A stretch of DNA of 64,000 nt. Source: Bordetella avium (GTDB lineage: Bacteria > Pseudomonadota > Gammaproteobacteria > Burkholderiales > Burkholderiaceae_B). Below the pieces are notes generated by a model. It was not told the DNA's origin, made no database searches, and saw only the letters and a list, made by a program, of their open reading frames with translations. The position numbers and the translations under genes are program-made. Positions 1 through 9,504 of the stretch are shown in pieces; the stretch's first letter is position 1, and every line of letters starts with the position of its first letter. The DNA lies in the NCBI RefSeq assembly GCF_034424645.1, contig NZ_CP139969.1, positions 3,286,001-3,350,000 on the forward strand, written 5' to 3'.

Positions 1-2888
1 CATTAATGGCGAGCTCCAGGTGTCCGGAACGGTCGATACGCCGGAGGCGCTGACGCTCACGCAAGACACCTCCGATACGGCGAGCCTGTTGATTTCAGGT
101 TCAGGCGCCAGCCTGACAACGGCGCAAACCGTCGATTCGAGTACCGGTGGCGGCATGGCCAGCATCAAGATTCTCGATGGCGGCAGCCTGAACAGCCAAG
201 GCGCGACACTGGGCAAGTCCGACGGTGACAAGACCACTAGCGTGCTGATAGACGGCGTGGGGTCGCGCTGGACCACCACGGCAAAGCCCTTCACACTTAA
301 CGACAATGCCACTTTGCAATTGCGCAATGGCGGTACGCTGGATCTCGGCGACCAAGCCTTGACACTGTCGGGCAAGGATGCTGAAGTGTCCATCGGCAGC
401 CTGTCAACCGAAGCAGCCGTCGCACCGGGGCTACTGAAAACACCAGAGGTTGCGTTCGCCACAAATAAGTGACGACACACTGCAAATACTCGCCTTCAAG
501 CACACCACCAATGGATTGGATTTCAGCCCCAAGATCACGGGCAATGGTTCGATCGTAGTAGAGCAAGGCCTGACAAACCTGACCGCAGATAGCTCGACGT
601 TCTCGGGTGAAACACTGATAACCGGGGGCTCTCTGGACGTTGCGGGAAAACTCGGCGGCGCACTCACCATCAGCAATGGCGAGCTCAAGGTTTCCGGCAC
701 GGTCGATAGCCAAAGCGCTGTTCAGCTTAAATCCACTCGCAGCAGCAGCCTATTGGTCGAAGGCGAGAACGCCTCGCTGACGACGGCCTCAACGGTCAAC
801 GCCCAAGCTACTGAAGGTAAGGTTGATATCAAAATCCTTGACGGCGGCAGCCTGAAGAGCCAAGGCGCAACCCTGGGCAAGCCTGGCGACGGCGAGTCTA
901 CCACCGTGCTTATCGATGGCGCGGGGTCACACTGGGCTGCGACACAGGCTTTCACGCTGAACGACAATGCCAGCGTCCAGTTGCGCAATGGCGGCACACT
1001 GGACACCGGAAACAAGGCCTTGAGCTTGCAAGGGAAGCACAGCCGCCTCATTCTGGGCGGTGAGGATGCAGCCGCAGCCGCCGGCACACTGTCCACCAAG
1101 GGGCTGGAATTTTCCTCGCTCGACGACAGCGCCGCCACGCAACAACTGGTTTTCAACCATAACTCCGACAACTATGAGTTTGGCGCGCCTATCACCGGCC
1201 GCGGTCACATCACGCAGCAACATGGCGTCACCCTCTTGACCGGAGACAGCGCAGCCTTTGCCGGCCAGACAGATGTTCTGGGCGGTACGCTGCGCGTCGA
1301 TGGAAAACTGGGAGGAACACTTACCGTCCATAGCGGCGCATTCCTGAGCGGCACGGGCCAGATCGGCTCGACCGTCATCAATGAGGGCGGCACGCTTTCG
1401 GCCGGAGGCCGCCAGCCTGTTACGGTCATGGGTGACCTGGAGATCAAGAACGGCGGCGCCTTAAGCGTCGCGCTCGCCAGTGACACCGTGCCCACTCAGG
1501 CGCTGCTCAATGTGAGTGGCAAGACAAAGCTTGAAGAAACCAGCAAGCTGAACGTGGAGGCTCGTGACGCGCAACTCGACGCGCCCTATCTGTTGCTCAA
1601 GGCGACGGGCGGCGTCGAGGGCAAGTTCGGCACGGTATCCAGCAAGGTGGACAACAATCTCGCCTTTATTGACACCACGCTGGACTACAACACCCCAGGA
1701 CAGATTAGTTTGACACTGACCCGCCGCGCGAACGACACCTTCGCCAGCCAGGCCGTCAGCAGCAATGAGCGCGCCGTCGCCAACGCGCTCGACCACATGC
1801 CCGAGAGCGGCGAACTCCCTCAGTTCGTGCAACGGCTGCCCAAGGGCGCTCCGGCCGCCGTGTTTGATGCCCTGGCAGGCGATGCGCACACCTCGGTCAG
1901 CAACGCACTACAACAAAGCGCAGTGGCCCCTGTGATGCAAGTGCCCATGGCCCATCTTCGCAGCAATCTGCAAGCCGGTCTGCTGCCAGGCGCGCCATTG
2001 GCGCAAAGCGGCGGCTCCTACCCGGTTTCCGCCCTGCCCTCCTCGGCCGCCCAGCCTCTGTGGGCCCAGACATTCGGATCGTGGCAGCACGACAAAGGTG
2101 ATAGCAACGCCCCCGGCGGCCGTGCCTTCACGGGTGGGCTCTTCATCGGGGTAGACCAGGCTCTTGGCAAGAATAAGGACATACGCCTGGGCGCCGCCCT
2201 GGGCTACAGCCAGACACAGGTCAACATCCGCACGCGCTCGGCCAAGGCCACGATCGACAACTTCAGCTTGACCGCTTACGGCGGAAAACAGTGGGAAACC
2301 GGCTTGGGCCAGTTGAACTTGCTGGCGGGCGGCGCTTATACCTCGCATCACATTCGCAGCAAGCGCGATCTTTCCCAGGTGGGGCTGGCCGATACGCTGA
2401 GGGCCGGCTACCACGGCAATACCGTGCAGCTCTTCACCGAACTCGGCCACGCCTTCCCCTGGCGTCACGGCTATGTCGAACCCTATGCCGGCATCAGCCT
2501 CAACCGCCTGCACACCGAGTCCTATACGGAAAGCGGTGGGGTTGCCGCCCTACATGGCGCGGCACAAAGCCGCAGCAACCTCGTGACCTCGTTGGGTGTT
2601 CGTGCTGCCTACGATCTGAAGGTGTCGGGTAAAGATCTGCGCTTGCGGGCCGGCTTGGCCTGGCGCTACACAGGCCAGGACTTGACGCCGCAATCCAAAC
2701 TCGCTTTCCAGAATGGGCCGGATTTCACGGTAAGCGGCACCCCGATCGCACGCAGTACGGCACAGGCCGAATTGGGCGCGGATCTGGCCATCAGCCCCAA
2801 GGCGACGCTGGGCGTAGGCTATACCGGAGAGTTCGGTTCCCGGTCACGGCAACAGACCGCTACGCTGCAAGGCCGCTGGGCATTCTGA
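1..2888 (+). pseudogene. Autotransporter adhesin, 5' end outside window, frame broken near base 445
   Basis: A type V (autotransporter) surface protein. Bases 20-472 and 450-2888 read in two different frames but encode one continuous passenger of Gly/Ser/Thr-rich beta-helix repeats (GGSL, NGGTL and VLIDG motifs). The last 270 or so residues (from about base 2050) form the outer-membrane beta-barrel and end in Phe (GRWAF), as barrel proteins do. The passenger contains two copies of a module of about 670 bp: the segment starting near base 5 is repeated from about base 675. The first frame stops at 472, while the second continues the same protein from about 445-450. Removing one base in 431-450, which includes a run of four A, would rejoin them. 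Either the gene is inactivated or phase variable, or there is a sequencing error. The signal peptide lies upstream of the window. Confidence 0.8.
5..1110 (+). repeat. Two copies of a ~670-bp passenger repeat
   Basis: The sequence AATGGCGAGCTC occurs at about 5 and 675. What follows is similar over roughly 430 bases at both sites, encoding ILDGGSL-SQGATLGK, TTxVLIDG and FTLNDNA in each copy. These are imperfect intragenic repeats of the autotransporter passenger and can recombine to change its length. Confidence 0.75.
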
Positions 2889-2918
2889 CCCCGCCCAGGG
2901 CTAGCATGGACGATGGAT

Positions 2919-2949
2919 GAAACACCTGATGACATTCATCGGGTGTTTC
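2919..2949. terminator. 13-bp hairpin after autotransporter
   Basis: GAAACACCTGATG (2919-2931) pairs with CATCGGGTGTTTC (2937-2949) around the loop ACATT, with one T-G wobble. It lies 30 bases after the autotransporter stop. There is no long T-run, so the terminator role is inferred from position and stem strength. Confidence 0.5.
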
Positions 2950-3015
2950 GATGCGTTGAGGGACAGCGCCGGGCCGCTCTCGAACGGTTGGAAACCCGCT
3001 TCCCTGCCTTCCATC

Positions 3016-3045
3016 AAGGGGGGAGGCTGACAGGCTCCCCTTGTT
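3016..3045 (+). terminator. Hairpin with short T-rich tail before fimbrial gene
   Basis: AAGGGG (3016-3021) pairs with CCCCTT (3037-3042); GGGGAG (3020-3025) with CTCCCC (3035-3040) is an alternative pairing. The hairpin is followed by TTGTT. It sits 20 bases before the fimbrial start, so it could end autotransporter transcription or act as a leader hairpin of the fimbrial mRNA. Confidence 0.4.
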
Positions 3046-3066
3046 ATCTCTCGTTAAAGGCAAGAC

Positions 3067-3723
3067 ATGGCTTTCGCTTTCAAACCGCAGACTGTAATCG
3101 ACTGCATAAGAACGACCTCCGTCGTCTTGGTCGCGCTTGCTGGCATGGCAGCCGTCCCGGCGCATGCCTCCGATGGCGTCATCACCATCACCGGTGAAAT
3201 CACCACGCAAACCTGCAAAATCAATGGCAACACACCGCCCTACAATCTGCTGGTCACCCTGCCCAAGATTTCGTCGTCAGCCCTGAAAAACGTCAATGAC
3301 ACGGCCGGCAGCACCGTCTTTCACATCGAGCTGACGGAATGCCCCGAGTCCCTGAAAAACAAGATGCTGGCCGCCTACTTTGAACCGGGCCCTGCGGTGG
3401 ACCTCGCGACAGGCAATCTCCAGACCTATACCATCGACACGCTGCCCACGAAGGCGGCGAGCACCATTCCTGGCGACCTGGACAGCAGCAAGTTATTCGA
3501 CAATGTGGAAATCCAGTTGGCCAATACGGATGGCAGCGCCATCAAGATCGGCGCGGCCGACCATCGCAGCAAGGGTTTCACAGCCGTGGAGGCCGGCTCG
3601 GGCAACAGCAAGACGGCCAGCGCCACGCTGACCTATCTGGCACGCTATATCAAGACAGGCAACGGCGCCATCAAGGCGGGCAAGGTTCATACCTACGTAC
3701 AGTATTCGATCCTCTACCCTTGA
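3067..3723 (+). CDS. Fimbrial (type 1 / chaperone-usher) major subunit family protein
   Basis: A 218-residue pilin-like protein. Residues 1-35 are a signal peptide with an extended basic N-region ending AHA-SDG. The mature start has the typical GEITTQTCKI strand with the first Cys. Next come LPKIS, the second Cys in HIELTECPES, and a C-terminal strand ending VQYSILYP, the usual polymerisation end of Bordetella fimbriae. The product would be exported to the periplasm and assembled by a chaperone and usher. Neither is encoded next to it here, so it is a stand-alone subunit gene as is common in Bordetella. Its 3' end overlaps the convergent arginase gene by 10 bases. Confidence 0.85.
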   Translation: MAFAFKPQTVIDCIRTTSVVLVALAGMAAVPAHASDGVITITGEITTQTCKINGNTPPYNLLVTLPKISSSALKNVNDTAGSTVFHIELTECPESLKNKMLAAYFEPGPAVDLATGNLQTYTIDTLPTKAASTIPGDLDSSKLFDNVEIQLANTDGSAIKIGAADHRSKGFTAVEAGSGNSKTASATLTYLARYIKTGNGAIKAGKVHTYVQYSILYP

Positions 3724-4637
3724 CGCCGTATCAGGGTGGATTTGCCGAACAGGCTTTCCACCAATTCGGCCGCCACCATGGCGGTACGGTTGCGCACATC
3801 CAGCGCGGGATTGAGTTCAACGATGTCGAGCGAAGCCATCAGCCCCGTGTCGGCGATCATCTCCATGCATAGCTGGGCCTCGCGATAAGTCGGGCCGCCA
3901 GACACGGTGGTTCCTACACCGGGCGCAATGTCGGGGTCGAGAAAATCCACATCAAAGCTGACATGCAAATGGGTGTTGTGATCCAGGCCCTCGAGCGCGG
4001 TTTGCATGGTGGCGCGCATGCCGGCCTCGTCAAGATGGCGCATATCGAACACCTCCAGACCCGCCTCGTATATCCGCAGGCGCTCGCCGTCATCGACGCT
4101 GCGAATGCCGATCTGACGCACCCAGCCTGCCTCGATGGCCGGCACGGCCCCTGACAGATTGATCAGCGCTTCGGGTCCCGCCCCGCACAGACAGGCCACC
4201 GGCATACCGTGGATATTGCCCGTCGGCGTGAGGACTTGCGTGTTGAAATCGGCATGTGCATCCAGCCACAACACCCGCAGCCCTTTGCCGGCTTCGCGGC
4301 AATGACGCGCCACGGCGCTGATCGAACCAATGGCCAGGCAATGGTCCCCTCCCAGCATCATGGGGAAATGACCGGCGCGCAACTCCGCGTACACGGCCTC
4401 GTAGACGAGGCGGTTCCAGGCAATGACCTCATCCAGATGGCGATAGCCGGCCGAGGGGGGTTGCCAGGGATTGGGCGGGCCAGCCAGATTGCCACGATCG
4501 TGAACCCGCATGCCGCGCTGGCTCAAGCGTTCGATCAGGCCTGCCACACGCAGCGCCTCAGGGCCCATTGACGCGCCACGCGCGCCGGCGCCGACATCGG
4601 TCGGCACACCGATCAAACTGATATCTCTGGCCTGCAT
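3714..4637 (-). CDS. rocF: Arginase
   Basis: Hydrolyses L-arginine to ornithine and urea in the cytoplasm. The 307 residues carry all manganese-binding signatures of the ureohydrolase family: GGDHCLAIGS, DAHADFNT and SFDVDFLDPDIAPGVGT, followed by LDIVELNPALD. The start at 4637 (MQARDISLIGVP) was preferred to an in-frame start 17 codons upstream because AGAAGGAGA lies 5 bases before it. It is divergent from the Lrp/AsnC regulator and probably under its control. An ornithine cyclodeaminase family gene about 6 kb away could take the ornithine on to proline. Confidence 0.95.
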   Translation of the reverse strand: MQARDISLIGVPTDVGAGARGASMGPEALRVAGLIERLSQRGMRVHDRGNLAGPPNPWQPPSAGYRHLDEVIAWNRLVYEAVYAELRAGHFPMMLGGDHCLAIGSISAVARHCREAGKGLRVLWLDAHADFNTQVLTPTGNIHGMPVACLCGAGPEALINLSGAVPAIEAGWVRQIGIRSVDDGERLRIYEAGLEVFDMRHLDEAGMRATMQTALEGLDHNTHLHVSFDVDFLDPDIAPGVGTTVSGGPTYREAQLCMEMIADTGLMASLDIVELNPALDVRNRTAMVAAELVESLFGKSTLIRRQG

Positions 4638-4824
4638 GGCATCTCCTTCTGGTCGGCGGGGGGTTTGAGCGTCAATCTGCTGGCGCAATGGTAGAACGCT
4701 TGAGCGCTATCGGATAGATAGAAAAATGATGCTTTTCGATAATCCTCTATTCAATAAGCATAGAAATCTGGCGTTCTGACTATTTTTCACTATGATCAGG
4801 GCTTTGACTGCTGCCGGACCCATC
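4638..4824. promoter_or_regulatory. Divergent arginase / AsnC-family regulator control region
   Basis: An AT-rich intergenic segment in a GC-rich context. It contains an inverted repeat, ATGCTT and AAGCAT (about 4729-4762), in a stretch of A and T tracts, as expected for an Lrp/AsnC operator. Promoters for both genes must lie here. The operator assignment is inference. Confidence 0.4.
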
Positions 4825-5250
4825 ATGTTGCTCGATCCTTTGGACCGCCGTCTTATCGCGCTATTGCGCACCGACGCCCGCCTGCCCACTGCGGCCTTGG
4901 CCAAGCAGTTAGCGGTGTCACGCGGCACCATACAAAACCGCATGCAGCGCCTGGAACGCGCCGGGGTTATCACGGGCTATACCCTGCGCATGGCCGAACA
5001 TGAAGATCAGGCTGGCGTGCAGGCAGTGACCCTCATCGAGGTGCACGGGGCCGCCACAGACCAGGTGATTGCCGCCCTGCGCCGCCTGCCTGAGGCGACC
5101 CAGGTGCACTCCACCAACGGGCGCTGGGATCTGGTGGTGCATTTGCACACGGCCGACCTCGCAGCATTTGACCGGGTGCTGCGCGAGCTGCGCGGCATAG
5201 CCGGGGTGGCCAACTCAGAAAGCCATTTGCTGCTGGCGGCGCATCGCTAA
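4825..5250 (+). CDS. Lrp/AsnC family transcriptional regulator
   Basis: An amino-acid-responsive DNA-binding protein of 141 residues. It starts with the canonical LDPLDRRLIALLRTDAR helix followed by an HTH (TAALAKQLAVSRGTIQNRMQRLERAGVITGY). The C-terminal RAM domain (VQAVTLIEVHG, AALRRLPEATQVHSTNGRWDLVVHL) binds effectors and mediates oligomerisation. An ATG at 4792 would add 11 residues; 4825 fits family length better. Its divergence from arginase suggests it controls arginine catabolism in response to arginine or a related amino acid, as AsnC-family regulators next to rocF often do. Confidence 0.9.
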   Translation: MLLDPLDRRLIALLRTDARLPTAALAKQLAVSRGTIQNRMQRLERAGVITGYTLRMAEHEDQAGVQAVTLIEVHGAATDQVIAALRRLPEATQVHSTNGRWDLVVHLHTADLAAFDRVLRELRGIAGVANSESHLLLAAHR

Positions 5251-5472
5251 AGCCCCTGTTGCCTCGCCGCCGGCCAAGCGGTCTATCCTGGATAAGTCGG
5301 CGTCCGCCCCACTCAGGACGAACTTGCCGCCGTGCGTCGGCGCTCGAGCTAAGCAAGAGCCATCCCCGCTATCTCGCCCTATAACGTCAGCCAGCGCCCA
5401 GTTGGCCTGCCTGATACCGCTGGCGCGGACGGACCAGGGTGGCCTATCTGATATCCGAGGCCTCCCACTGCC

Positions 5473-6849
5473 TCAAAAGCCCAGTCCAGGCGCCAGCACG
5501 GTGAGCCGCGTTGACTCCTCGGCCAGTTGCGTGAACACCTTGTCCGCCGCCGCGAGCAGGATGTCGGCATGCTCTGTTCTGAAAGGTAGTTGCGGACGCA
5601 ACTTAAGCACATTGCCATGCAGACCGGTAGCGCTCAGCAGCACATGGTTTTCGCGCATGAGATTCACGAAACGATGCGTATGGGCCTTGGCTGGCGTTTT
5701 GGCCTGGCGGTCACTGACCAGCTCGACCCCCAGGAAAAGGCCATCGCCCCGCACATCGCCGATAAGCGGGTGGCGCGCCGCCAGCGCCCGAAAGCCTTGG
5801 CGCAAGTAGTGGCCGACTTCGGCGGCATTGGCCTGCAAGCCCTCGTCTTCGATCACCGACAGCGTGGCGGCGGCCGCTGCGCAGGAAACCGGATTTCCGC
5901 CAAAGGTATTGAAATAGCGGGCTTCGCTGCCAAAGCGGGCCAGCACATCGGGGCGCGCCACCATGGCGGCGATGGGATGGCCGTTGCCCATGGGCTTGCC
6001 CATGGTGACGATATCGGGTTCCAGCCCATGGCGTTGAAAGCCCCACATACATGATCCGGTGCGTGCAAAGCCGGCCTGCACTTCATCGGCGATGAACAGC
6101 CCGCCCGCCTCGCGGATGACCGCCACAGCAGGCCCCAGAAAACCCGCGGGCTCGGCATAGACGCCATCGCTGGAGAAAATGGTATCGACCAGGAGCGCCG
6201 CCGGCTGGATGCCATGACGGCGCATATCTGCGATGGCCTCACGCACGCGCTCGGCAAACCAAAGGCCCAGCGTCGCCGGGTCCTGGCGGTAACTGTCAGG
6301 AACATCGATCGCGCGGGTATCCAGACCCAGCGGCACGGCCTGCCCCAAAGACGGCGAAACCGCAGCGACCGCCGCCGTGACGCCGTGATAGGCCAGCCAG
6401 GTCACGATGACGCCGCTGCCGCCCGTATGGCTGCGGACCACGCGCAAGGCCAGGTCATTGGCTTCGCTGCCGGTGCAGGTGAAGATGACCTGTGACAGAG
6501 CGGGCGGAAAGGTCGCGAGCAGGCGCTCGGCGTAGTCCAGCACGCCCTCATGCAGATAACGCGTATGGGTGTTGAGCACCGCCGCCTGGGCGGCAATAGC
6601 CTGCACCACGCGCGGATGGCTATGCCCCACCGAAGCGACGTTGTTATAGGCGTCCAGGTAGCGCTGGCCATCGGCGGCATAGAGCCATACGCCCTCGCCG
6701 CGCACGATATGCAAGGGCTGGTCGTAAAACAGGCGGTAGGCCGGGCCCAACATACGTTGACGCCGTTCGATCAATGCGCGCTCGGCCTGCGGCAGGCCCG
6801 CAGCCGCCGCAGGATCGAAGGCATTGAGCATGGCTTTATCTCGACTCAT
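5473..6849 (-). CDS. Class III PLP aminotransferase / phospho-lyase-like protein
   Basis: A 458-residue fold-type I PLP enzyme with NNVASVGHSHP, TCTGSEANDLALR, the aspartate segment ADEVQAGFARTG and the Schiff-base lysine in TMGKPMGNGHP. It overlaps the stop of the upstream APH-type kinase by 4 bases (ATGA), so the two are translationally coupled. Kinase plus class III aminotransferase is the pairing of hydroxylysine kinase with 5-phosphohydroxylysine phospho-lyase, or of ethanolamine phosphate with its phospho-lyase. I therefore infer elimination of phosphate and ammonia from a phosphorylated amino alcohol rather than plain transamination. A simple omega-transaminase remains possible. Confidence 0.8.
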   Translation of the reverse strand: MSRDKAMLNAFDPAAAAGLPQAERALIERRQRMLGPAYRLFYDQPLHIVRGEGVWLYAADGQRYLDAYNNVASVGHSHPRVVQAIAAQAAVLNTHTRYLHEGVLDYAERLLATFPPALSQVIFTCTGSEANDLALRVVRSHTGGSGVIVTWLAYHGVTAAVAAVSPSLGQAVPLGLDTRAIDVPDSYRQDPATLGLWFAERVREAIADMRRHGIQPAALLVDTIFSSDGVYAEPAGFLGPAVAVIREAGGLFIADEVQAGFARTGSCMWGFQRHGLEPDIVTMGKPMGNGHPIAAMVARPDVLARFGSEARYFNTFGGNPVSCAAAAATLSVIEDEGLQANAAEVGHYLRQGFRALAARHPLIGDVRGDGLFLGVELVSDRQAKTPAKAHTHRFVNLMRENHVLLSATGLHGNVLKLRPQLPFRTEHADILLAAADKVFTQLAEESTRLTVLAPGLGF

Positions 6850-7913
6850 GCGGAATTCTCCAAGGAGGTGTGGCAGGCTGCGAACACAATGTCGCGGGCC
6901 TGGGATCGGGGCAAAGCATCCAGGCGGGCCAAGCCGTTCCAGGCGAGGGCGTTATTACGCAAGATGTATTGCCGGTTCTCGGGGTGCTGGCGCGCACGCC
7001 AGCCGGTGATCGCCACGGTGATGAGCAGACGCGCGGCAATCAAACCCGGGATCAGCGCGAGCTCGGCCTCGCCCAGCGGCAGCACCTGGTGATAGCTCGC
7101 CACGCAATCGCGGGCAGCCGTGGAGAGCGGGTCCGGCGCGTCCTCGAGCTGATAAGCGCAGGCGACGGCGATATCCTGCACCAAGGGCGCGCGCACCATA
7201 TCTCCGAAGTCGAGCAGGGCGGCGATATGGTCGGCGTTGTCGGCGCCGACCATCACGTTGTACGCATTCAGATCGTTATGGATCACCTGACGCCGCAATC
7301 CCGTCAGAGCGGGCCGCACCCGCTGCGTGAAATACGCCATATGCTTTTCGGCCAGCGCGCGGCGCTCGGGCTCTTCGATCAAGGGCAGCAGGTCGGCCAG
7401 CCGGTCCGCGTGTTGCACATCCCAGAGCAGCTCGTGATCCGCCATCGGATGCTCAAAACCGCTCAGCGCGTGATCGACACGGGCCAGGGCCCGCGCCAGC
7501 GCGCGCCGCTGCGCCGCGCTGCGGCCCACGCTATGCAGCGGACGGCCTTGAATAAAGGTGATGAGGCGGATGGCGCGGCGGGCGCCGTCGGCCCCCTCGT
7601 GCCAACACACATACTCGCCTGCCAGACCGGGGACCAGACGCGGAATGGGTAGATCGCCGCCCGCGCGCATCATATGAAGCTGAGCCTGAGTCTGGAAATC
7701 CGTGACAGCCGGGTCCTCCGCAGGATGCGTGGCCTTGAGCACATAGCGCTGGCCATCGGCCAGGGTCAGGCGGAAATTCTGATCACGCTCGCTGCTCAAG
7801 GTATCGGCCCGCGCCGTCAAACCGTAAAAGCGGGCCGCCAGCGCTTCCGCCTCCCCTGGGGTCAGCTTGGGCGGCTCGGCGGCGAATAGCGCCTGCGCTG
7901 CGCTGGCGCTCAT
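6846..7913 (-). CDS. APH-family small-molecule kinase (hydroxylysine-kinase-like)
   Basis: A 355-residue aminoglycoside-phosphotransferase-fold protein. The N-lobe has FRLTLADGQRYVLKATHP (the ATP-binding lysine). The catalytic loop is VIHNDLNAYNVMV and the metal aspartate is in ALLDFGDMVRAP. The ATG at 7913 overlaps the stop of the M20 deacylase (ATGA); an upstream in-frame ATG at 7940 lies inside that gene. With both neighbours overlapping by 4 bases, this is the middle gene of a three-gene operon. By analogy with the hydroxylysine kinase family, it likely phosphorylates a hydroxylated amine or amino acid for the downstream phospho-lyase. The substrate is not visible from sequence. Confidence 0.8.
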   Translation of the reverse strand: MSASAAQALFAAEPPKLTPGEAEALAARFYGLTARADTLSSERDQNFRLTLADGQRYVLKATHPAEDPAVTDFQTQAQLHMMRAGGDLPIPRLVPGLAGEYVCWHEGADGARRAIRLITFIQGRPLHSVGRSAAQRRALARALARVDHALSGFEHPMADHELLWDVQHADRLADLLPLIEEPERRALAEKHMAYFTQRVRPALTGLRRQVIHNDLNAYNVMVGADNADHIAALLDFGDMVRAPLVQDIAVACAYQLEDAPDPLSTAARDCVASYHQVLPLGEAELALIPGLIAARLLITVAITGWRARQHPENRQYILRNNALAWNGLARLDALPRSQARDIVFAACHTSLENSA

Positions 7914-9208
7914 ACGGAGCGCTCCTCCAACCCGCACCACTCGGCGATGAACAACGCAATCGTCTGCGTCACTTTGCGCACCGACTCCAGGTTGACGGCC
8001 TCATCGTAGCCATGCGGCATACGGCACTCCGGCCCGTAGACGATCGCGGGCGTGTCGGCATAAAGACCATAGAAGCGGGCATCGGTCGCCGCGGACGTCG
8101 CATATTCGCGCAGCGGCTCGCCGAACACCCGTTCATGGGCCGAGCGCAGGGCGACCTCGACGGCTTCCGAGTCTTTCAGCTCATAGCCTTCGGCCATAAA
8201 GCCATGGTAGACCACCTTGGGCGGATGCTGAGCGAGGAAGGGATCTCGCGCCGCGGCTTCGGCGATGAAGGCCTCGATTTCGGCGCGGGCGGACTCCAGG
8301 CTCTGACCCGGATAAACCGCCACGCGCATGTCGAAGGTGCACCAAGCCGGCACACTGGAAGGCCAGTCGCCGCCGGCAATCTTGCCCAGGTTGAAGCGAA
8401 TGGGATGCGGGTGATCGTGGAAATGCCGGTGGTCACACTTGCGGCCATTCCAGCGCACCTCCAGTTCGTCCAGCGCCTGGATCAGGAAAATGGCCTTCTG
8501 GATGGCATTGGCGCCCGCGCCCGTAAAGGCCGCCGAAGCATGCTGCGGGTCCCCCTCGACCTGCACCTGGAACCACATCGGGCCAACCTGAGCGCGCATC
8601 AGCATCGGCAATAGCGGCTCAGGGATGAAAGCCGCGTCGGCCCGGTAGCCGCGCGCTAGGCAGGCCAGCGCTCCGTTGCCGGTACATTCTTCCTCGACCA
8701 CCGATTGCAGAAACACATCGCCCGCCGGCGCCAGGCCCAGGCTGGCCAGCGCGTCCATGGCCGACAGGCAGGCGACGAGACCCGACTTCATATCGCCCGC
8801 GCCGCGTCCGTGCATCCAGCCATCGACAATGGCCGGATCATAGGGATCGCGGCTCCATTGGCTCAAGGGGCCGACGGGCACCACGTCGATATGGCCATTC
8901 AGAATCAGCGAGCGCCCCTGCAAGGAGTGCGAGCGATAGGCTCCCACGACGTTGTAGGCATGGTCATAAGAGACCGCGACCGGGGAAAAGCCCGGCAGAT
9001 GGCGAATGGCGTCCACGTCGATCTTCCAGCGGTCTACCGCATAGCCGCGCTCGGCGTAGCGGGCCGCCATGAAGTCCTGGGCGGTCGCTTCTTCGCCGCG
9101 TTGTGAGGGCAGGCACACCAATTGCGCGGTCAATTCCGTCTGGGCTGCGAATCCCGCATCGACAGCTTCGAGAATGCGCGCTTTCAGCGCCGGCGTCAGT
9201 TCTGGCAT
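7910..9208 (-). CDS. M20 family deacylase / ArgE-DapE-type amidohydrolase
   Basis: A 432-residue cytoplasmic metallopeptidase-fold enzyme. Zinc-site motifs are visible: LNGHIDVVPVGP (His, Asp), GRGAGDMKSGL (bridging Asp) and VVEEECTGNGAL (catalytic Glu-Glu), with a C-terminal MPHGYDEAVNLESV His. It probably cleaves an N-acyl group from an amino acid or amine. As the first gene of the operon with the APH kinase and the phospho-lyase, it may release the amino compound that the kinase then phosphorylates. That pathway is inferred from gene order. Confidence 0.85.
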   Translation of the reverse strand: MPELTPALKARILEAVDAGFAAQTELTAQLVCLPSQRGEEATAQDFMAARYAERGYAVDRWKIDVDAIRHLPGFSPVAVSYDHAYNVVGAYRSHSLQGRSLILNGHIDVVPVGPLSQWSRDPYDPAIVDGWMHGRGAGDMKSGLVACLSAMDALASLGLAPAGDVFLQSVVEEECTGNGALACLARGYRADAAFIPEPLLPMLMRAQVGPMWFQVQVEGDPQHASAAFTGAGANAIQKAIFLIQALDELEVRWNGRKCDHRHFHDHPHPIRFNLGKIAGGDWPSSVPAWCTFDMRVAVYPGQSLESARAEIEAFIAEAAARDPFLAQHPPKVVYHGFMAEGYELKDSEAVEVALRSAHERVFGEPLREYATSAATDARFYGLYADTPAIVYGPECRMPHGYDEAVNLESVRKVTQTIALFIAEWCGLEERSV

Positions 9209-9504
9209 GATCTTTCCATTGGCAGGGTGATGCCAAGGATGATAGAGAGAACTGGCCCTAAACTCGATAGCCAGTCTGGCAAATTTTATATAGCCACTTT
9301 ATCGACCCGCCAGACCTGGAAACCGAGGCCGCACCAAGCGAGCGCTTTCCAACTCGCCACATCTTCGATCTCAAACAATGCGGATTTTCTACGCTGCGCA
9401 GGGCGTGCCGCCACCGCATGCCCGCCGCCTCGGCACAGCGAAGCTCGGGCCAGATTTTGAGCGCGCATCCTGTTCACCCTCGCTTGCGCCAACGCCGCCC
9501 GCCC
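9209..9504. other. Intergenic region upstream of M20 operon
   Basis: About 296 bases between two minus-strand genes. The segment at 9270-9305 is AT-rich (AAATTTTATATAG) and is the likely promoter region of the deacylase-kinase-aminotransferase operon. No other feature is seen. Confidence 0.4.
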
